Assembly (NCBI RefSeq): GCF_004363075.1
Contig: NZ_SNYN01000024.1
Location: 1-64,000 of the forward strand
Length of the DNA stretch: 64,000 nt
DNA from: Actinorugispora endophytica
Lineage (GTDB): Bacteria; Actinomycetota; Actinomycetes; Streptosporangiales; Streptosporangiaceae
Direction of reading: 5' to 3'
Below are positions 47,184-59,445 of this stretch, piece after piece. The position numbers and the translations under genes were made by a program. A model generated the notes under the pieces. The model was not told the DNA's origin, ran no database searches, and saw only the letters and a program-made list of their open reading frames with translations. Numbering within the stretch: the first letter of the stretch is position 1; every line of letters begins with the position of its first letter.

Positions 47184-48149
47184 ATGCCCAAGACCGTCTC
47201 GCCCTCCCACGTCCCACTCGTCGAGGTGGTCCGCTCGGGATTCCGTGAGGGCGTGCACTACGGAACCGTCGTGGGACTGACCTCGGACGGCGCGGTGGGA
47301 TACGCCCGCGGCCCCGTGGAGGCGGCCGTGTTCCCCCGATCGGCCGCCAAGCCCTTCCAGGCGCTGGGCTCCCTCCGCGCCGGCGCCCGGATCTCCGGTG
47401 CGCAGGTGGCGATCGCCGCCGGCAGCCACAGCGGCCAGGACATCCACGCCGACAACGTCGTCCGGACCCTCGCCGACGCCGGACTGGGCGTCGACGACCT
47501 GGGCTGCCCCGCCGACTGGCCGCTGGACCGCGGGGTCCGCGACGCCCTGCTGCGCGCGGGCGGCGCGCCCCGCAGGGAACTCATGAACTGCTCCGGCAAG
47601 CACGCCGCGATGCTGGACGCGTGCGTGCGCGGGGGCTGGAGCACGGCCGACTACCTCTCCTCCGAGCACCCCCTCCAGGTGCTGATCCGCGAGACCGTCG
47701 AGGAGGTGTGCGGCGAGCCCGTCGCGCACACCGCCGTCGACGGGTGCGGCGCCCCTCAGTTGGCCGTGTCGCTGACCGGCCTCGCGCGCGGCTTCCAGGC
47801 GATGGCCCGCGCGCCGGAGGGCTCGCACGAGCACACGGTGCTGGCCGCCATGCGGAGGTTCCCCGAGTACGTGGCGGGCCCGGGCCGGGTCGACACGGTC
47901 CTGATGCGCTCGCTGCCGAGAGCCGTCTCCAAGATCGGCGCGGAGGGCGTCATCGTGGTGGCGGCCGCGACCGGCGAGACCGTCGCGGTCAAGATCAGCG
48001 ACGGCGACCCGCTGACCCGCGCCCGCACCATGGTCGCGCTGCGCGCCCTGGCCGAACTCGGCGTCTCCGTCTCGGCGGTGTCCGAACTCCTCAGCGAGGA
48101 CGTCTACGGCGGCGGGGCCCCGGTGGGCACGATCCGGCCGCTGGACTGA
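47184..48149 (+). CDS. Type II (Rhizobium etli-like) L-asparaginase
   Basis: 321 aa. PLVEVVRSGFREGVHYG, FPRSAAKPFQALGSL with the serine-lysine pair, AAGSHSGQDIH, MNCSGKHAAML and VDGCGAPQLAVSL are the marks of the thermolabile R. etli AnsA-type family, distinct from the bacterial type I/II drug enzymes. It hydrolyses L-asparagine to aspartate and ammonia. GGAG precedes the ATG by 5 bases. A TCATCGATGA palindrome lies about 50 bases upstream without known role. Confidence 0.92.
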   Translation: MPKTVSPSHVPLVEVVRSGFREGVHYGTVVGLTSDGAVGYARGPVEAAVFPRSAAKPFQALGSLRAGARISGAQVAIAAGSHSGQDIHADNVVRTLADAGLGVDDLGCPADWPLDRGVRDALLRAGGAPRRELMNCSGKHAAMLDACVRGGWSTADYLSSEHPLQVLIRETVEEVCGEPVAHTAVDGCGAPQLAVSLTGLARGFQAMARAPEGSHEHTVLAAMRRFPEYVAGPGRVDTVLMRSLPRAVSKIGAEGVIVVAAATGETVAVKISDGDPLTRARTMVALRALAELGVSVSAVSELLSEDVYGGGAPVGTIRPLD

Positions 48150-48288
48150 GAGCCACCGGAAACAGAGCCGCCCCGGCCGGTGTTGTCGATCACGGGAGGA
48201 CGGGAACCCGCCGGGCCGCGCCCCGGTTGGTACGTTCGGCCCGGACGCGCGCGGGAGCCGCGCGCGACGCAACGACCTGCGGAGCGCT

Positions 48289-49500
48289 ATGAAGACAATC
48301 GTCGTCGCCGGTGCCGGGGCGGCCGGCCTCACCACCGCCGAGTCACTGCGGGAGGCCGGCTTCGACGGGACGGTCACCCTGGTCGGCGAGGAGCGGCACC
48401 GCCCCTATTCGCGTCCTCCGCTGTCCAAGGAGGTCCTCACCGGAAAGGGATCGCCCAAGAGCCTGCCGCTGCGCGAGGAGTCGGCGTTCGACGCCCTGGG
48501 ACTGGACCTGCGCCTGGGCGTGCGGGCCACCGCGCTGCGCCCCTCCGAACGGGCGGTGGAGCTCTCCGACGGCACCGTCCTGACCGCCGACGGCGTGGTC
48601 GTGGCCACCGGGGCCCGCGCCCGGCGGCCCGCCGGCGGCCTCGCCGGGACGCACGTGCTGCGCACCCTCGACGACGCCGAGGCCGTGCGCGCCGGAATCC
48701 TGGAGCACCGGCGCGTCGTGGTGATCGGGGCGGGCTTCATCGGGGCCGAGGTCGCCGCCAGCGCGCACGCGATGGGCGCGGACGTCACCCTGGTCGAGGC
48801 CGCGGCCGCCCCGCTGACCCGGGTCATGGACCCCAGGGTGGGCGCGGTCCTCGCCGAGCTGCACCGCGACAACGGCGTCGACCTGCGGCTGGGCGCACCG
48901 GTGAGCGGGATCGAGGGTGACGGACGAGTGGAGCGGGTGCGCCTGGCCGACGGCACCGCCGTGGAGACCCCCCTGGTGGTGGCGGGCCTGGGCGTGCGCC
49001 TGAACACCGAGTGGCTGGCCGGGTCCGGGGTGGAGCTGGACGCCGAGCTGGGCGGGGTCCGCTGCGACGAGTACTCGGCGACGTCGGTGCCCGGCGTGTA
49101 CGCCGTCGGCGACCTGGCGAGCTGGCCGCACCCCCGCTACGGCGGCCGGATCCGCCTGGAGCACTGGACCAACGCGGGTGAGCAGGCCCGGGTGGCGGCG
49201 CGCAACCTGCTGGCCGGGAACGGCACGCGCGAACGCCACACCCCGGTGCCCTACTTCTGGTCGGACCAGTACGGGATGAAGGTCCAGCTCCTGGGCCAGG
49301 CCGCTCCCGCGGACAGCGTGGAGGTCGTGCACGGCTCCCCCGAGGACCGCAAGTTCGTCGCCTTCCTCGGGCGCGACGGTCTCCTCGTGGGCGTCCTGGG
49401 GCTGCGCTCCACACCCAAGGTCATGCGCTACCGGCCGCTGCTGGCGGAGACCACCACCTGGGAGGACGCCCTGGCCGCCGCCGGGCGCCCGGTTCGGTGA
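48289..49500 (+). CDS. FAD-dependent ferredoxin reductase
   Basis: 403 aa. FAD-binding GAGAAGLTTAESLREAGF, SRPPLSKEVL, VVATGARARRP, NAD-binding VVIGAGFIGAEVAA, then GVYAVGDLASWPHPRYGG and EHWTNAGEQARVAARNLL followed by the reductase C-terminal domain. These are the marks of P450- or dioxygenase-linked ferredoxin reductases. It converges on a [3Fe-4S] ferredoxin gene with one base between stops, an unusual arrangement for a functional pair. No cytochrome P450 is in the window. Confidence 0.93.
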   Translation: MKTIVVAGAGAAGLTTAESLREAGFDGTVTLVGEERHRPYSRPPLSKEVLTGKGSPKSLPLREESAFDALGLDLRLGVRATALRPSERAVELSDGTVLTADGVVVATGARARRPAGGLAGTHVLRTLDDAEAVRAGILEHRRVVVIGAGFIGAEVAASAHAMGADVTLVEAAAAPLTRVMDPRVGAVLAELHRDNGVDLRLGAPVSGIEGDGRVERVRLADGTAVETPLVVAGLGVRLNTEWLAGSGVELDAELGGVRCDEYSATSVPGVYAVGDLASWPHPRYGGRIRLEHWTNAGEQARVAARNLLAGNGTRERHTPVPYFWSDQYGMKVQLLGQAAPADSVEVVHGSPEDRKFVAFLGRDGLLVGVLGLRSTPKVMRYRPLLAETTTWEDALAAAGRPVR

Positions 49501-49501
49501 G

Positions 49502-49693
49502 TCAGCCCTCGACCCTGATCGCCTGCTTGGGGCACATCCGCACGGCCTCCTCGACCCTGTCGCGGAGCTCCTCCCCCGGGGTCTCCTGGAGGACGTACAG
49601 GTAGTCGTCGTCCCGGACCTCGAACACCTCCGGCGCGATCCCCACGCACACGGCGTTGCTCTCGCACCGGTCGAAGTCGACGTTCACCCTCAT
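49502..49693 (-). CDS. [3Fe-4S] ferredoxin, P450-type
   Basis: 63 aa. Cluster ligands C10 and C16 (DRCESNAVCVGIAPEVF) and C54 before proline (RMCPKQAI), the three-cysteine pattern of actinobacterial [3Fe-4S] ferredoxins that feed electrons to cytochromes P450. GAGGAG precedes the ATG by 6 bases. The reductase gene convergent with it is the likely electron source; the final acceptor is encoded elsewhere. Confidence 0.92.
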   Translation of the reverse strand: MRVNVDFDRCESNAVCVGIAPEVFEVRDDDYLYVLQETPGEELRDRVEEAVRMCPKQAIRVEG

Positions 49694-49783
49694 GTGCCGC
49701 TCCTCACTCCCTCGGTGACGGGACCGAGCCTAGCGTCAGAGCCGCGGTCGGACGGTCGCCGACCGTGACCGGCCTCCGCTGCG

Positions 49784-49821
49784 GGGCGGCCATCCCGGCG
49801 TGTACCCGGCGATGGCCGCCC
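49784..49821. terminator. Hairpin terminator after proline iminopeptidase gene
   Basis: A perfect 11-bp inverted repeat GGGCGGCCATC/GATGGCCGCCC with a 16-nt loop starts 6 bases past the iminopeptidase stop on the minus strand. Confidence 0.6.
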
Positions 49822-49827
49822 GTTCGG

Positions 49828-51672
<1,845 letters not shown>

Positions 51673-52734
51673 ATGCCGAGTACCAATGACACACGCGTCG
51701 TCAGCTACCAGCCGCTCGTCGCCCCGCACGACATCCTGGCCGAACTGCCGTTGGGCCCCGAGCGCACCGCGCTGGTCGAGGGCGCCCGCGCCGAGGTCAA
51801 GCGCGTGCTCGACGGGGAGGACGACCGGCTGCTCGTCATCGTGGGCCCGTGCTCGGTGCACGACCCCGTCTCCGCTCTGGAGTACGCCCGCCGCCTCAAG
51901 GCGCTGATCCCGAACGTCGGCTCCGAGCTGTGCGTGGTCATGCGGGTCTACTTCGAGAAGCCGCGCACCACGCTCGGCTGGAAGGGCCTGATCAACGACC
52001 CGGGCCTGGACGAGAGCTTCGACGTGCACCGCGGCCTGCGCGCCGCCCGCAAGCTGCTGCTGGACATCGGCTCGCTCGGCATCGCCTCGGGCACCGAGTT
52101 CCTCGACCCGATCACGCCCCAGTACATCGCGGACGCCGTGGCCTGGGGCGCTATCGGCGCGCGCACCACCGAGAGCCAGGTGCACCGCCAGCTCGGCAGC
52201 GGGCTGAGCATGCCCGTGGGCTTCAAGAACGGCACCGACGGCGACGTGCAGGTGGCCGTGGACGCCTGCCGCGCGTCCGCCGGTCCGCACACCTTCTTCG
52301 GCGTCGACCCCGACGGCCTCGGCGCGGTCGTGACCACCTCGGGCAACCAGGACTGCCACGTCATCCTGCGCGGCGGACGCTCGGGCCCCAACTACGGCGC
52401 CGCCGACGTGAACGCCGCGCTCGACGTCGTCGAGGCCGCGGGCCTGCCGCGCCGCATCATGATCGACGCCAGCCACGCCAACAGCGGCAAGGACCACCTG
52501 CGCCAGCCGGGCGTGGCCGAGGCCATCGCGGCCCAGGTCGCCGAAGGCCAGACCGGCATCACCGGCGTGATGCTGGAGAGCTTCCTCGTGGCGGGCGCGC
52601 AGGAGCTCGGGGACCCGGCCACGCTCACCTACGGGCAGAGCATCACCGACAAGTGCATGAGCTGGGAGACCACCGAGGGCGTCCTGACGGGCCTGGCCGA
52701 GGCCGTGCGCAGCCGCCGCAAGACCGTGGGCTGA
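51673..52734 (+). CDS. 3-deoxy-7-phosphoheptulonate (DAHP) synthase, class I
   Basis: 353 aa. VIVGPCSVHDPVSALEYA, MRVYFEKPRTTLGWKGLINDP, GARTTESQVHRQ, MPVGFKNGTDG, ILRGGRSGPNY and DASHANSGKDH are the AroF/G/H signatures with the metal and phosphoenolpyruvate residues intact. It makes the first intermediate of aromatic amino acid synthesis. ATG 51673 has AAGGA 4 bases upstream; an ATG six codons earlier is possible. Most actinomycetes rely on the unrelated class II enzyme, so a class I copy is less common but known. Confidence 0.95.
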   Translation: MPSTNDTRVVSYQPLVAPHDILAELPLGPERTALVEGARAEVKRVLDGEDDRLLVIVGPCSVHDPVSALEYARRLKALIPNVGSELCVVMRVYFEKPRTTLGWKGLINDPGLDESFDVHRGLRAARKLLLDIGSLGIASGTEFLDPITPQYIADAVAWGAIGARTTESQVHRQLGSGLSMPVGFKNGTDGDVQVAVDACRASAGPHTFFGVDPDGLGAVVTTSGNQDCHVILRGGRSGPNYGAADVNAALDVVEAAGLPRRIMIDASHANSGKDHLRQPGVAEAIAAQVAEGQTGITGVMLESFLVAGAQELGDPATLTYGQSITDKCMSWETTEGVLTGLAEAVRSRRKTVG

Positions 52735-52758
52735 GCGCTCCCGCGCCGCACGTCTTCC

Positions 52759-52789
52759 GAGGCCGCGCCCCTTCCGGGGGCGCGGCCTC
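52759..52789 (+). terminator. Hairpin terminator of the DAHP synthase gene
   Basis: A perfect 13-bp inverted repeat GAGGCCGCGCCCC/GGGGCGCGGCCTC with a TTCCG loop, 24 bases past the stop. Confidence 0.75.
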
Positions 52790-52816
52790 CCGGTTCTGGG
52801 CTCCGGCACGGCGCAC

Positions 52817-52825
52817 TGCTAGGCT
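52817..52825 (+). promoter_or_regulatory. Extended -10 promoter of the glycine operon
   Basis: TGCTAGGCT combines the extended TGN with TAGGCT, a common actinomycete -10, and lies about 16 bases before the start of the glycine riboswitch. No good -35 is present, which is acceptable for an extended -10. Confidence 0.55.
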
Positions 52826-52840
52826 GGGGACACTCGACGA

Positions 52841-53034
52841 CCCCGTGCGGGAGAGCGTCCGCAGCAGCCAGCGCGGACCGCCGAAGGAGCAACCCCTCCC
52901 CAGAGAACCTCTCAGGCGCTACGGACCGCACGGGCAAGAGCACTCTGGAAAGCAGGAGCCTGTGACAGGCGCCTCGCCGAAGGTGCAAGCCGCCCGCGCG
53001 GCGAAGCTCTCAGGCAAAGATGACAGAGGGGGAG
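52841..53034 (+). ncRNA. Tandem glycine riboswitch
   Basis: Two glycine aptamers in series. The first runs from GTGCGGGAGAGCGTC through CGCCGAAGGAGCAA to AGAGAACCTCTCAGGC. The second runs from AGAGCACTCTGGAAAGC through CGCCGAAGGTGCAAGC to GAAGCTCTCAGGCAAAGATGACAG. These are the conserved elements of the gcvT motif. After it, GAGGATGG (53032-53039) can pair with CCATCCTC (53062-53069) just before the gcvT ribosome site, a possible expression platform. Glycine binding should turn on the cleavage operon. Confidence 0.95.
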
Positions 53035-53083
53035 GATGGCAATTGGTAGCTTCGTTCGCGTCCATCCTCTTCCAGGAGTGCCC

Positions 53084-54199
<1,116 letters not shown>

Positions 54200-54325
54200 C
54201 AGGCCTCCCGCACATGGTGTGTACCGTCCGCCACCGCCGAGCAGCGGCGGGGCGGAGCCGGTCGGGGTGGCGCACGGCAGCGGGCGCCCCTGCTGAATAA
54301 TGGACAACACTCCTGGAGAGTTGAA

Positions 54326-54706
54326 TTGAGCGTTCCCGCGGAGCTGGGCTACACCAAGGAGCACGAGTGGGTGGCCATCAGCGACGACGTCGCCACCATC
54401 GGCATCACGGCCTTCGCGGCCGAGGCCCTGGGCGACATCGTCTACGTTGAGCCCCCCGAGGTGGGGTCGACCGTCACCGCAGGCGACAGCTGCGGCGAGG
54501 TCGAGTCCCACAAGTCGGTCAGCGAACTGTACTCGCCGGTCAACGGGGAGGTCGTCGATGTCAACCAGACAGCGGTGGACAACCCCGAGCTGATCGGCTC
54601 CGACCCCTACGGCCGGGGCTGGCTGTTCAAGGTGGAGCTCTCCGAGGAGCCCGCCGATTTGCTCACCCCGGAACAGTACACGCAGCTCACCGAAGGCGAA
54701 GGTTAA
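54326..54706 (+). CDS. gcvH: Glycine cleavage system H protein
   Basis: 126 aa from TTG 54326 with GGAGAG 6 bases upstream. [33 protein letters not shown] and lipoylated lysine in [15 protein letters not shown] are clear. It carries the aminomethyl group between P, T and L proteins. Second gene of the riboswitch operon, 126 bases after gcvT and six before glyA. Confidence 0.96.
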   Translation: MSVPAELGYTKEHEWVAISDDVATIGITAFAAEALGDIVYVEPPEVGSTVTAGDSCGEVESHKSVSELYSPVNGEVVDVNQTAVDNPELIGSDPYGRGWLFKVELSEEPADLLTPEQYTQLTEGEG

Positions 54707-54712
54707 CTTTTC

Positions 54713-55984
54713 ATGACCGCCGAGAGCACCATGCTCAACCAGACGCTGGCCCAGCTCGACCCCGAGGTCGCGGCCGCAGTCGATTCCGAACTCGCCCGCC
54801 AGCGCGACACCCTGGAGATGATCGCCTCCGAGAACTTCGCCCCCCAGGCCGTCCTGGAGGCGCAGGGCACGGTCCTGACCAACAAGTACGCCGAGGGCTA
54901 CCCCGGCCGCCGCTACTACGGCGGCTGCGAGCACGTCGACGTGGTCGAGCAGCTCGCGATCGACCGCGCCAAGGCGCTGTTCGGCGCCGACCACGCCAAC
55001 GTGCAGCCGCACTCGGGCGCCCAGGCCAACACCGCCGTGTACTTCGCGCTGCTCAAGCCGGGCGACACCATCCTGGGCCTGGACCTGGCGCACGGCGGGC
55101 ACCTGACCCACGGCATGAAGCTCAACTACTCCGGCAAGATCCTCAACGCCGTGGCCTACCACGTGCGCGAGTCCGACGGCACGGTGGACTACGACGAGGT
55201 CGAGTCGCTGGCCAAGGAGCACCAGCCCAAGATGATCATCGCGGGCTGGTCGGCGTACCCGCGCCAGCTGGACTTCGCGCGCTTCCGCGAGATCGCCGAC
55301 CAGGCGGGCGCGCTGCTCATGGTGGACATGGCGCACTTCGCGGGCCTGGTGGCGGCCGGCCTGCACCCCAACCCGGTGCGGTACGCCGACGTCGTGACCA
55401 CCACCACCCACAAGACGCTGGGCGGGCCCCGCGGCGGGCTCATCCTGGCGAAGGCCGAACTCGGCAAGAAGATCAACTCGGCGGTGTTCCCCGGCATGCA
55501 GGGCGGTCCGCTGGAGCACGTGATCGCGGCCAAGGCCGTGGCGCTCAAGGTCGCGGCGAGCGAGGAGTTCGCCGACCGCCAGCGCCGCACCCTCTCGGGT
55601 GCGAGGATCCTCGCCGAGCGGCTGACACGGCCCGACGCCACCGAGGTCGGCGTGAACGTCCTCACCGGCGGCACCGACGTGCACCTGGTCCTGGTCGACC
55701 TGGTCGGGTCCCGGCTCAACGGCCAGGAGGCCGAGGACCGGCTGCACGAGATCGGCATCACGGTCAACCGCAACGCCGTCCCCAACGACCCGCGGCCGCC
55801 GATGGTCACCTCGGGGCTGCGCATCGGCACGCCCGCGCTGGCCACACGCGGTTTCGACGACGCCGACTTCGCCGAGGTCGCCGACATCATCGCCGAGGCC
55901 CTCAAGCCCGAGTTCGACGCCGGTTCGCTGCGCGCCCGCGTCAGCGCGCTCGCCGCCAAGCACCCGCTCTACCCCAACCTGTAG
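54713..55984 (+). CDS. glyA: Serine hydroxymethyltransferase
   Basis: 423 aa. [68 protein letters not shown] and the PLP lysine in [14 protein letters not shown] are all present. It interconverts serine and glycine with tetrahydrofolate. In this operon it takes the methylene-THF made by glycine cleavage to build serine. The N-terminus is a few residues longer than usual; [13 protein letters not shown] could be the true start. Confidence 0.97.
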   Translation: MTAESTMLNQTLAQLDPEVAAAVDSELARQRDTLEMIASENFAPQAVLEAQGTVLTNKYAEGYPGRRYYGGCEHVDVVEQLAIDRAKALFGADHANVQPHSGAQANTAVYFALLKPGDTILGLDLAHGGHLTHGMKLNYSGKILNAVAYHVRESDGTVDYDEVESLAKEHQPKMIIAGWSAYPRQLDFARFREIADQAGALLMVDMAHFAGLVAAGLHPNPVRYADVVTTTTHKTLGGPRGGLILAKAELGKKINSAVFPGMQGGPLEHVIAAKAVALKVAASEEFADRQRRTLSGARILAERLTRPDATEVGVNVLTGGTDVHLVLVDLVGSRLNGQEAEDRLHEIGITVNRNAVPNDPRPPMVTSGLRIGTPALATRGFDDADFAEVADIIAEALKPEFDAGSLRARVSALAAKHPLYPNL

Positions 55985-56019
55985 CGCGGTCCTCGGGGGC
56001 CTTCGCCTTCCGGGGTGTC

Positions 56020-56049
56020 AAGGGGGCTCGGCCACAAGCCGGCCCCCTT
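56020..56049 (+). terminator. Hairpin terminator after glyA
   Basis: AAGGGGGCTCGGC pairs with GCCGGCCCCCTT (one bulged T), followed by a pyrimidine-rich stretch containing TTT. It lies 36 bases past the glyA stop and 46 before sdaA, so sdaA may receive reduced read-through. Confidence 0.6.
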
Positions 56050-56094
56050 CGTCTTTCGGTCCGCCCTCGACCAGGGCGCGAGGAGGGGATCGCG

Positions 56095-57504
56095 ATGTCG
56101 ATCAGCGTGTTCGACCTTTTCACGGTGGGGATCGGGCCTTCCAGCTCGCACACCGTCGGCCCGATGAAAGCCGCCCGCGCGTTCGTCGACGGACTGCGCG
56201 CCCAGGGCCTCCTGGCGGACGTCGCGCGCGTGCGCGCGGAGCTGTACGGCTCACTGGCGCTGACCGGCAAGGGGCACGGCAGCGACTCGGCGGTCGTCCT
56301 CGGCCTTCTCGGCCAGGCCCCTGACGGCGTGGACGTGGACGCCGTCCCGCGCCTGCTCTCGGACGTCGCCGAAAGGGGGCGGCTGGCGCTGGGCGGCGAG
56401 CACGAGATCGCGTTCGCCCCGGGGGACGACGTGGTCTTCCGGCGCCGGGAGAGTCTGCCCGGCCACCCCAACGGGATGCGGTTCACCGCGTTGGACGCCT
56501 CGGGCTCCGAACTGCGCGCCGAGGTCTGCTACTCGGTGGGCGGCGGCTTCGTGGTGGACGAGAAGGCCGTCGGCTCCGACCGGATCAGGACCGACGACAC
56601 GCCGCTGCCCCACCCGTTCGCAACGGCCTCGGAACTGCTGGAGCTGTGCCGCGGGACCGGCATGTCGGTGAGCGCCCTCATGCTCGCCAACGAGACCGCG
56701 TTCGGCCGCTCCGCCGACCAGGTGCGCGCCGGGCTCCTGGAGATCTGGCGGGTGATGCGCCAGTGTGTGCGGCGCGGCGTCACCACCGAGGGGACCCTGC
56801 CCGGCGGGCTGCGGGTGCCCCGGCGCGCGCACCGGCTGTACCGCCAGCTCGGCGGGGCCTGCGACGCGTCGGGACTGCTGCGCCCGGACACCGCGCACGA
56901 GACCGACCCGATGCGCGGCAGCGACTGGGTGACCCTCTACGCGCTGGCCGTGAACGAGGAGAACGCCGCGGGCGGCCGGGTGGTGACCGCGCCCACCAAC
57001 GGCGCGGCCGGCATCGTGCCCGCCGTCCTGCACTACTACACGCACTTCAGCCCGGGGGCCGGGGACGAGGGCGTCGTCCGGTTCCTGCTCACCGCGGGCG
57101 CGATCGGCATCCTGTTCAAGGAGAACGCCTCCATCTCCGGCGCCGAGGTGGGCTGCCAGGGCGAGGTGGGGTCGGCCTCCTCGATGGCCGCCGGAGGACT
57201 GGTCGAGGCGCTGGGCGGCACTCCCGAGCAGGTGGAGAACGCCGCCGAGATCGCCATGGAGCACAACCTCGGCCTGACCTGCGACCCCATCGGCGGCCTG
57301 GTCCAGGTGCCGTGCATCGAGCGCAACGCCCTGGCCTCGGTCAAGGCGATCGCCGCCGCCAGGATCGCGCTGCGCGGCGACGGCAGCCACTTCGTCTCCC
57401 TGGACAAGGTCATCGAGACGGTCCGCACCACGGGCCGCGACATGTCCGACAAGTACAAGGAGACGAGTCGCGGCGGGCTGGCCGTGAACGTCATCGAGTG
57501 CTGA
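56095..57504 (+). CDS. sdaA: L-serine dehydratase, iron-sulfur type, single chain
   Basis: 469 aa, alpha and beta domains fused. [29 protein letters not shown] opens the beta domain. The alpha domain contains the cluster and substrate region: [66 protein letters not shown] and [23 protein letters not shown]. It deaminates serine to pyruvate with a [4Fe-4S] cluster. Together with gcvTH and glyA it drains glycine to pyruvate. Confidence 0.96.
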   Translation: MSISVFDLFTVGIGPSSSHTVGPMKAARAFVDGLRAQGLLADVARVRAELYGSLALTGKGHGSDSAVVLGLLGQAPDGVDVDAVPRLLSDVAERGRLALGGEHEIAFAPGDDVVFRRRESLPGHPNGMRFTALDASGSELRAEVCYSVGGGFVVDEKAVGSDRIRTDDTPLPHPFATASELLELCRGTGMSVSALMLANETAFGRSADQVRAGLLEIWRVMRQCVRRGVTTEGTLPGGLRVPRRAHRLYRQLGGACDASGLLRPDTAHETDPMRGSDWVTLYALAVNEENAAGGRVVTAPTNGAAGIVPAVLHYYTHFSPGAGDEGVVRFLLTAGAIGILFKENASISGAEVGCQGEVGSASSMAAGGLVEALGGTPEQVENAAEIAMEHNLGLTCDPIGGLVQVPCIERNALASVKAIAAARIALRGDGSHFVSLDKVIETVRTTGRDMSDKYKETSRGGLAVNVIEC

Positions 57505-57508
57505 CCGA

Positions 57509-57574
57509 TCGACGGTCCTGACGTCAGCGCCCTGCGGTGTCCGTTTCGGGGGGCGCTGACGTCGAGATCATCGA
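57509..57574. repeat. Long imperfect palindrome, hairpin family copy 3
   Basis: 24-bp arms (57509-57532 and 57551-57574) with 20 of 24 positions paired plus two wobbles, and an 18-nt loop, right after the sdaA stop. Read on the minus strand the arm starts TTCGATGATCTCGACG, as in the copy at 31327, and the loops share CCGTTT. Confidence 0.8.
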
Positions 57575-57718
57575 AGGCGGCGGCTGCGCGGATCCGGCGG
57601 TCAGGCCCCGGTGCGGGACGGGGGCACGAGTGGTCGGGTTCCCGGAGCGGGCGAAGCGGCCCGCTTCCGTCCTCCCGGACGTCGGAACCGGCCTCACCGG
57701 CCGTGGAAACCCGGTGAA

Positions 57719-57816
57719 TGAATAATTATTCAGCCCTGTATGTCGCCTAATGAGACTCAACTAGGACTTTGTCCGTATCGCCCATCCCCTTACCTCCGAT
57801 AAGTGAATGTTATCGG
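57719..57816. other. AT-rich palindrome island in the sdaA-epoxide hydrolase gap
   Basis: In otherwise GC-rich DNA, a 14-bp palindrome TGAATAATTATTCA (57719-57732) and a 7-bp inverted repeat CCGATAA/TTATCGG (57796-57816) flank about 60 bases of moderate GC. No gene is recognised in 57575-58209. It could be a regulatory region or a recombination scar. Confidence 0.5.
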
Positions 57817-57983
57817 CGGTGAGAAAAGGCTTCGCGGCGCAATCGAGGCGAGCAGGATCGCTACGGCAGCCGGCGGTGGAACGGTCCGGAAATCACGGAA
57901 AGGCCGTGGGAGCGCCGGTGGGGCGGTCGACCGCGCTTTCCTCCACCAACCGTCGGCCTCCCGGGGGAGAGCCTCGCGCGGCG

Positions 57984-58035
57984 AAACCGCGGAAGGACCG
58001 CGCCCTCCGACGAAAGCGCGGTCCTTCCGCGGTTT
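57984..58035. terminator. Strong hairpin in the sdaA-epoxide hydrolase gap
   Basis: A perfect 20-bp inverted repeat AAACCGCGGAAGGACCGCGC and its complement with a 12-nt loop. The right arm ends in TTTT, so on the plus strand it resembles an intrinsic terminator, although no gene lies close upstream. Confidence 0.6.
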
Positions 58036-58209
58036 TCCGTCCGCGCCGGCGTTGTCCGTCATCGGCGCGGTCCATGAGGCCTTCGAACGCATCCCCCGTT
58101 CCCCCGCTGGCCACAGGTCGATCCCAACGCTGCGGCCGGGCCGCTGACCGGCTTGTCGCCCCTTCCGTCTGTACCCGGTCCGCTCCCCGCACGGGTGCCG
58201 GGGGATCGT

Positions 58210-59445
58210 TCAGGGCCTGCGGTCGTGAAAGGTGCGGCGGAGGTCGGTCACCCAGGCGTCGGGGTTCTCCCAGGGGATGAAGTGACCGCCGTGGTCGTGG
58301 GCGTTGACGTTGACGTGGTTGAACCAGTCACTCTGCGGACCGGCCCTGAACGCCTGGACGCGCTCGGCGGCGGTGTGGACGCCGGGCGGGTTCTCGTAGG
58401 TGACGAAGGTGAGGCCGACCGGGGCCCGCACGATCGGGGTGAGGTCGTGGGAAGGAGTCCAGGGGTAGCGGTTGGCGTTGGCGTAGTAGCGCATCGACGT
58501 GGCGATGGAGTTGTTCGCCCAGTAGATCGTGGCGTGGGTGAGCAGGTCGTCCTTGGTGAAAACGGATTCGATGTCGCCGCCGTTGTCGCTCCAGGCGTTC
58601 CAGCGCTCCAGCAGCCAGGCGAGCAGTCCGGCGGGTGAGTCGCTCAGCCCGTGGGCCAGGGTGGCGCCGTCGAGCATGTGCACGGCGAGATGGCATGCCG
58701 AACGGTGGTCCAGCTCGACGATCCGGGCGCGGACATCGGCGGGCTGATCGTCGGTGAGGGGGCGGTTCCGGGCGAAGTCCCAGGCCCGGGGGCCGCTGAA
58801 GAAGTCGAGCGGTAGTCCCGAGCCGATGTGGATGCCGTACAGCTCGTCGGCGTACTTGTGACCGAGCTGACTGGAGACGATCCCACCGATGTCGCAGCCC
58901 CCGGCGGCGTACTTCTCGTACCCCAGGGCCTCGGTCATCAGGGTGTGCCAGAGGTCGGAGACCTTCCAGAAGTTGACGTCCGGAAAGCCGGCGAGCGGGC
59001 CGGGGAACCCGAAGCCGGGCAGAGACGGCACGATGACGTCGAAGGCGTCGGCGGGGTCACCGCCGAACGCGGCCGGGTCGGCGAGCGGGTCGATCACCTT
59101 CGACCAGTGCCAGAACGTCCACGGCCAACCGTGGGTGAGGATCAGCGGGATCGGGTGGGGGCCGCGGCCGGGCTTGCGCATGAAGTGCACCGGGACACCG
59201 GCGACGCTCACCTGGTAGTGCTCGTGGACGTTGATGGCGGCCTCGGCCCTGCGCCAGTCGTAGCCGTCCCGCCAGTAGGCGACCAGCTCACGGAGATAGC
59301 TGTCGGGGACGCCGTAGGACCAGTCCTCGTTCCCCTCGTCCAGCGGTGGACGGGTCAGGGTGAGGCGGGTCCGCAGGTCATCGAGAACCTCGTCGGGGAC
59401 GTGGATCGGAACAGGCTCCAGGGGAAAGGCGTGTGGGGCGTTCAT
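58210..59445 (-). CDS. Epoxide hydrolase family protein (EHN type)
   Basis: 411 aa from ATG 59445 with AAGGAG 7 bases upstream. The N-terminal epoxide-hydrolase segment (FPLEPVPIHVPDEVLDDLRTRLTLTRPP) precedes an alpha/beta hydrolase core: LILTHGWPWTFWHWSKVI for the oxyanion hole, AAGGCDIGGIVSSQLG with aspartate nucleophile, a lid, and the C-terminal histidine in DHGGHFIPWENPDAW. It resembles microsomal-type epoxide hydrolases; the natural substrate is unknown. No signal peptide. Confidence 0.9.
   Translation of the reverse strand: MNAPHAFPLEPVPIHVPDEVLDDLRTRLTLTRPPLDEGNEDWSYGVPDSYLRELVAYWRDGYDWRRAEAAINVHEHYQVSVAGVPVHFMRKPGRGPHPIPLILTHGWPWTFWHWSKVIDPLADPAAFGGDPADAFDVIVPSLPGFGFPGPLAGFPDVNFWKVSDLWHTLMTEALGYEKYAAGGCDIGGIVSSQLGHKYADELYGIHIGSGLPLDFFSGPRAWDFARNRPLTDDQPADVRARIVELDHRSACHLAVHMLDGATLAHGLSDSPAGLLAWLLERWNAWSDNGGDIESVFTKDDLLTHATIYWANNSIATSMRYYANANRYPWTPSHDLTPIVRAPVGLTFVTYENPPGVHTAAERVQAFRAGPQSDWFNHVNVNAHDHGGHFIPWENPDAWVTDLRRTFHDRRP

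Noticed and set aside
57803-58192. Short frames on both strands around the hairpin at 57984
   Set aside because: The frames run through a perfect 20-bp inverted repeat and show no protein-like composition.
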